Source: JAJXWB01 sp965246795
GTDB taxonomy: Bacteria; Pseudomonadota; Alphaproteobacteria; Rhizobiales; Beijerinckiaceae
Assembly (NCBI GenBank): GCA_965246795.1
Contig: CBDFFN010000004.1
Location: forward strand, 1-64,000
DNA length: 64,000 bases
Reading direction: 5' to 3'
Under the pieces are notes generated by a model, which worked only from the letters and a program-made list of their open reading frames with translations, made no database searches and was not told the origin of the DNA. The position numbers and the translations under genes were made by a program. Each line of letters opens with the position of its first letter. Position 1 is the first letter of the stretch. Below are positions 58,670 to 64,000 of this stretch, piece after piece.

Positions 58670-59481
58670 CTGGGGTTGGCCTCGGGTACAGGTTCGCCGT
58701 CGGCCACCCCGTGAGAGCGTCCGTTACATCACCGGCAGAAAAAAAGTGTAGTGGTTGGAGCGCGATCAGCTGCGATCGGGCGCGTCAATACTGCGACTGA
58801 GAGAACACAAGAGCGAACGAAGACCATCAATGCGCGAGGGCCAAACCGAATGCATCGCTATCGTCGTCCGCATCGACTTCTCTCCTAAAACAATTTGCAT
58901 CGCGCGTGTGTACCCAATCTGCATGCGCGCACGTGTTCGATGCGACGCCGCATATGCGGCTCCGCTCGTCACGCTCACACTGGTCGATTGGAAACTGACC
59001 CGCCCACCGGCGGTCACGCCCCCGATGTCGCGACCTTAGGAGCGCATCGCCGCGCCCACAACGATTTTCGGTAATGTTTTTTTAACCCGAATCTGCGCTC
59101 TTCGCAGCTCGTGTGGCTTGATCTCGCTACATCGTTGAATCTTGTGCTGCTGCGCGCGACGCATCGGCCAAGCCGTCATGCGATTGTCACACCTGTGTCA
59201 CGCACGAATCGATGACGCTCGTCGAGTCAAGCACGTGCGCAACAGTGATCGTGGATAGTGTTGCGGCCAAGTCGCTGAATCGTTGTGGATTTGGCGGAGC
59301 AACGGAATCTCGTGCGGAGAAAGCTTCGTCGAAGCCACGTCGCTGCAACCGCCGTGACATTCGAGCGACAAAATTTTTAACGATGTCGGCAGCCATCGGC
59401 ACTGGGATGACGCACGGATGCCGAAGCGTAAGCATCCGTTGATACGCGGTCGGCAATCTCCGTTGCGTGGAGATAAGCCGC
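58670..59481. other. 812-bp gene-free region upstream of dnaA, possible origin or regulatory region
   Basis: No convincing gene is seen; short frames have no ribosome site or family motif. It contains T/A-rich tracts (gtaatgtttttttaacccg near 59071-59089 and aaaatttttaac near 59370-59381). Two degenerate DnaA-box-like sequences in the same orientation are present, CGTGGATAG at 59250-59258 and TGTGGATTT at 59284-59292, each two mismatches from TGTGGATAA. A hairpin acggatgc/gcatccgt lies at 59414-59439. It must include the dnaA promoter. An origin role is a weak inference. Confidence 0.4.
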
Positions 59482-60900
59482 ATGCCGACGAAAAGACTTC
59501 TCATCGAGCGCTGCCGCAGCGCGGCGAAAGCGTTGCGCAGCCGTACCAAGTTTTGGGCCCGCCGCGACGGTTCCGTTGCGATCGTGTTCGGTGTGTCGGC
59601 CGTGCCAATCGTCGCCATGCTCGGCACCGGCGTCGATTATGCGCGCGTCGTCGCCTACCATTCGTCGTTGCAGGAATCCGTCGATGCCGCAGCGCTCGCG
59701 GGCGTTACCGCGCAACGCGACGGCAAGGACGCGCAGAAGGCGGCGAAGGCCTTCATGGCAATGAAGTATGGCGAAGGCGTCGGCAAGGCGACGACGATCG
59801 TGAGCCCCGACCCTAATGCGGGCAAGGTCACGGTGCGCGGGCAAGTGAGCGTGCCGACGACGCTACTCAAAATCGTCTCACCGAACTCGGTGACCATTTC
59901 CGCGACTGCCACAGCGTCGCAATCGGCAGGCGACAAGCCGGCGGAAATCGTCATCGCGCTCGACACGACCGGCTCTATGTCGGGTTCGAAGATGACGACA
60001 GCGCAGAACGCGGCCAGGAACCTCGTCGACACGCTGTTCTCGCAGGCGAACACGTCGAACATTCGCGTCGGGCTCGTACCCTTCGACGTCTACGTCAATG
60101 TTGGCACGCGCTATCGCGGTGCGACCTGGCTGACGAAGACGGCGGACTATTCAACCAAGAATCCGGACACCTGCTGGAACTCCTACCCCGACGCGAAGAA
60201 GACCGGCAGCGTCTATCGCAGCCGTACCTGTTATAACGACGGCACGCCCTACGACTGCAGCGGCTACGACGACACCTGGGATTACGGCTCGGCGAAGCAG
60301 GTCTGCGGCCCGCAGGCCGACAGCAATTATGTCTGGAACGGCTGCGTCGGCTCGCAGAACAGCCCTTACGACATCGGTGACGTCGTCAGCGCGAGCAACC
60401 AGGCCCCGGCTCTCTACAATACGGATTGCTCTTCGCCGCTCGTGCGACTCACCAACGACAAAAGTACGATCAAGTCGCAGATCGCAGCGCTAACGGCGGC
60501 CCGAGAAACCTATATCGCGCCTGCCGTGGATTGGGCATGGCGCCTGCTGTCGCCCGATGGTCCCTTTACCGGCGATGCAAAGGCCTATGGTGCAGCGAAC
60601 AAGACGCTGGTGCTGATGACGGACGGCGCCAACACGCGTGCACCGAGCTATCCGCGCCACGATTCGACCGACGCAAATCTGGCCGACACGCGGCTGCGTC
60701 AGGTGTGCGCCAACATGAAAGCCAAGGGCGTCTCGATCTTCACGATCGCTTTCGCGGTCACGGACGCGAATATCAAGAACACGCTGGCGAATTGCTCTTC
60801 GGGGACGCCATTCTATTACGACGCGCAGTCGGAAGCCGCGCTGACAACGGCTTTCGCTTCGATCGCCAGCCAGCTCACGGCGGTGCGCCTAACGCGGTGA
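59482..60900 (+). CDS. TadG-like pilus assembly protein with von Willebrand A domain
   Basis: 472 residues. The N-terminal Tad segment (DGSVAIVFGVSAVPIVAMLG, then GVDYARVVAYHSSLQESVDA) is a membrane anchor shared with TadE/TadG proteins. A vWA domain follows with MIDAS DTTGSMSGSKM, and later LVLMTDGANTRAP. The central insert holds many aromatic residues and several cysteines (TCWNSYP, RTCYNDGTPYDCSGY). Start ATG at 59482 with GGAG upstream. The rest of a tad pilus locus is not in the window, so this is an isolated TadG homologue. Confidence 0.85.
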   Translation: MPTKRLLIERCRSAAKALRSRTKFWARRDGSVAIVFGVSAVPIVAMLGTGVDYARVVAYHSSLQESVDAAALAGVTAQRDGKDAQKAAKAFMAMKYGEGVGKATTIVSPDPNAGKVTVRGQVSVPTTLLKIVSPNSVTISATATASQSAGDKPAEIVIALDTTGSMSGSKMTTAQNAARNLVDTLFSQANTSNIRVGLVPFDVYVNVGTRYRGATWLTKTADYSTKNPDTCWNSYPDAKKTGSVYRSRTCYNDGTPYDCSGYDDTWDYGSAKQVCGPQADSNYVWNGCVGSQNSPYDIGDVVSASNQAPALYNTDCSSPLVRLTNDKSTIKSQIAALTAARETYIAPAVDWAWRLLSPDGPFTGDAKAYGAANKTLVLMTDGANTRAPSYPRHDSTDANLADTRLRQVCANMKAKGVSIFTIAFAVTDANIKNTLANCSSGTPFYYDAQSEAALTTAFASIASQLTAVRLTR

Positions 60901-60925
60901 AGCGGATCCTCGAGCGCCGATGCGG

Positions 60926-60955
60926 AAAGGGCGGCCTCTCGCGAGACCGCCCTCC
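60926..60955 (+). terminator. Stem-loop downstream of the TadG-like gene
   Basis: gggcgg (60929-60934) pairs with ccgccc (60947-60952), with inner tctcg/cgaga pairing and a one-base bulge. It is preceded by aaa and followed by tcctcc, so it is a moderate terminator candidate. The rest of the gap to 61168 shows nothing recognisable. Confidence 0.5.
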
Positions 60956-61168
60956 TCCGGCAGCAAGCCACCGGATTTCCACGCGGGAAAGGGGGGCGCC
61001 CGCGTGAACCCGAATGAAGCAGAGATGCTCAATGAACAATGCGGCGACAACGTGCGCGCATTGCGCCGTGTCGTCAGTCGCGAACCGTCGTTGGCCTCTG
61101 GTCGCTAGATAGGGACACGCGTCGCAGGACGCAACCTTTTCCCGCGACGAAAGCCGCGACGAAGTCGT

Positions 61169-63016
61169 TCATCTTGCAGTGTAAATCCGAAGCGTCGCTC
61201 CATGCGCGGCGAGGTGTCGCAACGTGGCCGGAGCATCGTCGCGAAGCAGTCGCGCAAGCAAGCCGTTCGGCGCAGCTTGTGTCTGTGCGAGATCGGCAGC
61301 GGCCGAACAGATGACGATATAGTTCGCATTGGTTTCCGCGATGGCGCGATCGAGATCGCGGCCGTTCCCGGCGAAAATGTCGAGAGCGGCGCGCATGCCA
61401 CTGACGTTGCGATGGTATGCGCCGGTCACGATGGAATGCGCCGTGTGCGCGAGGATGTATCCGCCAAGGTCCGGATCGGCGAGGACGAGGCCTTTCGGAA
61501 GCGTAGCGAGTTGCGCAAAGGCCGCAGGTGTTGCGCAGCTCGACACAGATGGCCGGATGTTCGTCGGTACTGCCGGCATCGGGCTCGACGAATGCAGTGT
61601 TTGGCCAAGGCGGATCGTTGCCGCGGCCCAGCCCACGCTCGATGTCGCGAGGATCAAAGCGAATGTCGCTGCAGGTCCTGCGAGCGTGACATGACGTTGC
61701 GACAGGTGCCTGCGGATCGCGAGCACGATCGCGAGGCTACCGGGGACGGCGAGCGCCTGCACCGAAGACATTGTTCGGATCATCACGAAGCTTGCTGCAA
61801 GACCGCCAAGCGCCTCAAACGTTATGACAAGCCATACACGGCGTCGCGCAACGTCCGCGTCACGGACAACGAACCATGCTGATGCAACGATGCCGATCAG
61901 TGCGGGCATCGTGATGCCGATCGCGAAAGCTGGATGCTCCTGCCATTTGCGTAGCAGGGGCTGCGCTTCCTCGACGTGATCGAGCCACAACGTGCGCAGC
62001 ATCGGATCGAGATGCGCGAAAGGCTTTTCGGCGAGGCCGGGAAAGACGAACTGGAGCGCGACGCCGACCAACAAGCCGAGCACGCTGGCGCAAGCCACAC
62101 GCGAAGCCGTCTTACGCAAAGGCAACGCAGCCAGCAGCGCCAGTGCGCCGCTCGCCGAAATCATCGCCACGAGTTGCGACAGCGACAGCGCATCGTCTTC
62201 CACGATGAGCCAGCGCGATGGACCGACGGTCGCAATGAAGACGAGCGACGATGCGATTGCCAGCCCGCCAGCGAGGTTGCGCAGCACGGGCGAAGTCGCT
62301 GTGCCGTCGAAAGCCCAGACCAGAACGAGTGCGCCAATGACGCAGGCGAAAAACGGAACATTCTCGACGCTGATCGCCATCGACAGCGCCAACGCCGCAC
62401 CGGCGACCGCCGCCAAACGAAAGCGTCTTTCGACGAGCGCCTCTGCGAGGCCCCATGTGACGATCATGAGCAGTACGATCTGCGGCGCATGATGATCGAT
62501 GCGGCCGGGCTCGAACTGCCCGGTTGCAGGGCCGTACAGGAAGACGGCAGCGAGCGCGAAGTAGCGCGCATTTTTGCCTAGCAGCCGCTCGCATAAGGCA
62601 ATTGTCACGGCGAAGAACGCGATCGTCAGCAGGAGCGGAAACGCCAACCGCGCGAGCCGCTCGGCCATTGCGGGCTCCGCGACAAGGCTGAAGAATTTCA
62701 CGAGAACGACGAGCGGCACGTCGACGAGACGCGACCAATGCATGAAGACGCCGGCGGGTGGGTCGAGCCGGTACTGGCTCATGTCGAACCAGCTCTGGCC
62801 CGCCATCAGATCGCGCACCTGCACGGCGCGCATCGCATCGTCGGTGTCGAAGAAAGCGCCGGTCGTGAACACAGCGATGAGCTTGTCGAGCGCCGTCAGT
62901 TGCCCGAGGCAAGCCGCCGCGACGAGCGCAAGGCTCAGCACCAGCTTCGGGTGTGCGCGCGCGAGCGATGCGGGATCGAAGCCGACAGGCTGCGAAACAC
63001 TCTCGATGCTGCTCAA
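61169..63016 (-). CDS. Large polytopic membrane protein, GT-C glycosyltransferase-like
   Basis: 615 residues with about 11-13 hydrophobic helices in the first 470 and a soluble C-terminal region. A conserved-looking first loop, FDTDDAMRAVQVRDLMAGQS followed by YRLDPPAGVFMHWSRLVD, is placed where GT-C enzymes carry their acidic catalytic motif. FEPGRIDHHAPQIVLLMI follows. The likely role is transfer of a sugar from a lipid carrier in the periplasm, but this is inferred from topology. TTG start at 63016. The gene is alone, between tadG-like and fabI. Confidence 0.65.
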   Translation of the reverse strand: MSSIESVSQPVGFDPASLARAHPKLVLSLALVAAACLGQLTALDKLIAVFTTGAFFDTDDAMRAVQVRDLMAGQSWFDMSQYRLDPPAGVFMHWSRLVDVPLVVLVKFFSLVAEPAMAERLARLAFPLLLTIAFFAVTIALCERLLGKNARYFALAAVFLYGPATGQFEPGRIDHHAPQIVLLMIVTWGLAEALVERRFRLAAVAGAALALSMAISVENVPFFACVIGALVLVWAFDGTATSPVLRNLAGGLAIASSLVFIATVGPSRWLIVEDDALSLSQLVAMISASGALALLAALPLRKTASRVACASVLGLLVGVALQFVFPGLAEKPFAHLDPMLRTLWLDHVEEAQPLLRKWQEHPAFAIGITMPALIGIVASAWFVVRDADVARRRVWLVITFEALGGLAASFVMIRTMSSVQALAVPGSLAIVLAIRRHLSQRHVTLAGPAATFALILATSSVGWAAATIRLGQTLHSSSPMPAVPTNIRPSVSSCATPAAFAQLATLPKGLVLADPDLGGYILAHTAHSIVTGAYHRNVSGMRAALDIFAGNGRDLDRAIAETNANYIVICSAAADLAQTQAAPNGLLARLLRDDAPATLRHLAAHGATLRIYTAR

Positions 63017-63103
63017 GGGAATGCCGTCCCGACGCAGGATGCGCCGCGTGGACTATCGACGGAAATGCTGAACGGCGCGTTGCCGGCTGCGCTTTGGGAT
63101 TTG

Positions 63104-63209
63104 AAGCATGTCCTGCTCGCCGAACCGGATTCCACATCGCTGGCGATGCCCATGCAAACCGGCAAGCCGGTTTGCAAAGGCAACAGCGACATCACGGCGG
63201 GACATGCTT
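63104..63209. repeat. Dispersed palindromic element, full form
   Basis: 106 bp bounded by a perfect inverted repeat aagcatgtcc (63104-63113) / ggacatgctt (63200-63209), with an inner hairpin gcaaaccggc / gccggtttgc (63154-63175). It abuts the fabI stop codon. Its outer blocks match the copies at 7479 and 17606. Confidence 0.8.
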
Positions 63210-64000
63210 TACTGCGCAGCGTCCTCGACGAGCGGCTCGCGCATCGCTTCAGGCCGCGGCATCGAGATGATGTTGTAGCCGGAATCGATGTGATGGATCT
63301 CGCCGGTCACGCCCGCCGAAAGGTCCGACAGGAAATAGAGCGCCGAGCCGCCGACGTCCTCGATCGTCACCGAGCGGCGCAGCGGCGAATGTGCGCGCTG
63401 GAAAGAATACATCGCGCGCGCATCGGCCACGCCGGCGCCAGCGAGCGTGCGCACCGGCCCCGGCGACAGCGCATTCACCCGGATGCCCTGCGGGCCAAAA
63501 TCGCTGGCGAGATAGCGGACCGAGGCTTCGAGCCCGGCCTTTGCGACGCCCATGACATTGTAATTCGGCATCACGCGCGACGAACCGCCGAAAGTCAGTG
63601 TCACCATCGCACCGCCAGCCGTCATCATGTCCGCAGCCCGGCGCGCGATTTCCGTGAAGGAAAAACAGGAGATCACCATCGTGCGCGAGAAGTTTTCGCG
63701 CGACGTGTCAGCGTAGCGGCCCTTCAACTCGCGCTTATCGGAGAAGCCGATCGCGTGAACAAGAAAGTCGAGCCGATCCCATTTTTTGCGCAGCGCCGCG
63801 AAGGTCGCATCGACCGATGCGAGGTCCTCGACATCACAGGGCAACACCATGTCCGAGCCAAGCGACGCGGCGAGTGGCGCAACGCGTTTGCCGAGCGCGT
63901 CGCCCTGATAGGTGAAGGCGATCTCCGCGCCGTGATCGGCAAGCGTCTTCGCGATGCCCCAGGCAATCGAATGGTTGTTCGCGACGCCCATGATGAGGCC
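63209..64000 (-). CDS. fabI: Enoyl-ACP reductase FabI (N-terminus beyond window)
   Basis: The reading frame stays open to the window end, where it reads GLI followed by MGVANNHSIAWGIAKTLADH, so the true start is just outside. It is an NADH-dependent short-chain dehydrogenase completing each cycle of fatty-acid elongation. The catalytic Tyr and Lys are in PNYNVMGVAKAGLEASVRYL; the second conserved Tyr position upstream appears as Phe in TLTFGGSSRVM. The C-terminal SGVTGEIHHIDSGYNIISMP is typical of alphaproteobacterial FabI. Confidence 0.93.
   Translation of the reverse strand, partial: GLIMGVANNHSIAWGIAKTLADHGAEIAFTYQGDALGKRVAPLAASLGSDMVLPCDVEDLASVDATFAALRKKWDRLDFLVHAIGFSDKRELKGRYADTSRENFSRTMVISCFSFTEIARRAADMMTAGGAMVTLTFGGSSRVMPNYNVMGVAKAGLEASVRYLASDFGPQGIRVNALSPGPVRTLAGAGVADARAMYSFQRAHSPLRRSVTIEDVGGSALYFLSDLSAGVTGEIHHIDSGYNIISMPRPEAMREPLVEDAAQ

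Noticed and set aside
58755..59039. 94-codon plus-strand frame upstream of dnaA
   Set aside because: No ribosome site, signal or family feature, and a competing frame of similar length exists on the other strand.
1..64000. tRNA, rRNA, transposase or prophage genes
   Set aside because: No T-arm/cloverleaf patterns, rRNA segments, integrase or transposase motifs were recognised by reading; a tRNAscan-type search would settle the tRNA point.

Overview
The window is G+C-rich bacterial chromosome with dense gene packing and many 4-nt ATGA/GTGA overlaps. It reads as an alphaproteobacterium, most likely of the order Hyphomicrobiales (Rhizobiales). The supporting features are chpT (histidine phosphotransferase of the CtrA cell-cycle relay) with a TTAA-N7-TTAA box in front of it, a RegB/RegA (ActS/ActR) redox two-component pair, mmcB with an alphaproteobacterial GTTC-N7-GTTC SOS box, a GCG_CRPN-type small secreted protein, and OprB porins. 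I cannot name the genus. I found no rRNA, tRNA, CRISPR array, transposase or phage gene, so this looks like core chromosome broken up only by small dispersed palindromes.

Layout. 1-6.2 kb: the end of a periplasmic binding protein, a protease-inhibitor-like lipocalin-type protein, a D-2-hydroxyacid dehydrogenase, and a complete CUT1-type sugar/polyol ABC importer (ATPase, binding protein, two permeases). 6.2-12.2 kb: a small secreted protein, chpT, and a compact chemosensory operon cheA-cheW-cheY-cheB-cheR. 12.2-14 kb: two paralogous secreted proteins made of cationic amphipathic repeats, the second broken by a one-base frameshift. Each has two CRP-like palindromes 51-52 bp apart upstream. 14.1-16.2 kb: amtB and glnK with a sigma-54 promoter. 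16.2-21.3 kb: glcF and two outer-membrane porin genes, one a double-barrel fusion. 21.4-26.1 kb: late cobalamin genes cobD/cobC and cobQ, an MFS exporter and aldose 1-epimerase.

26.1-30.7 kb: glmM, ftsH and tilS, all leftward. 30.9-37.8 kb: rplU-rpmA-GNAT, then kup in opposite orientation, then the tightly overlapped group obg, lipid kinase, mtnP and apt. 37.8-42.3 kb: nitroreductase, tandem MaoC protein, msrQ and an MFS transporter. 42.3-45.5 kb: asd among small secreted proteins. 45.6-49.4 kb: L,D-transpeptidase, a WcbI-like protein and an inositol-phosphatase family protein. 49.5-53.4 kb: a zinc metallopeptidase, a gamma-glutamyltransferase family protein and a beta-lactamase-fold serine hydrolase. 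53.5-57.2 kb: regB-regA, mmcB and a PotF-like polyamine-binding protein. 57.2-64 kb: dnaA with an 812-bp gene-free upstream region, a TadG-like von Willebrand protein, a GT-C-like membrane protein, and the C-terminal part of fabI running off the window.

The most unusual items are the duplicated repeat-protein locus with its conserved tandem-operator architecture, a three-copy family of roughly 80-110 bp palindromic elements (one copy lacking the inner hairpin), the Omp/OprB fusion porin, and several regulatory motifs that match the known logic of their genes (CtrA box at chpT, SOS box at mmcB, sigma-54 promoter at glnK).
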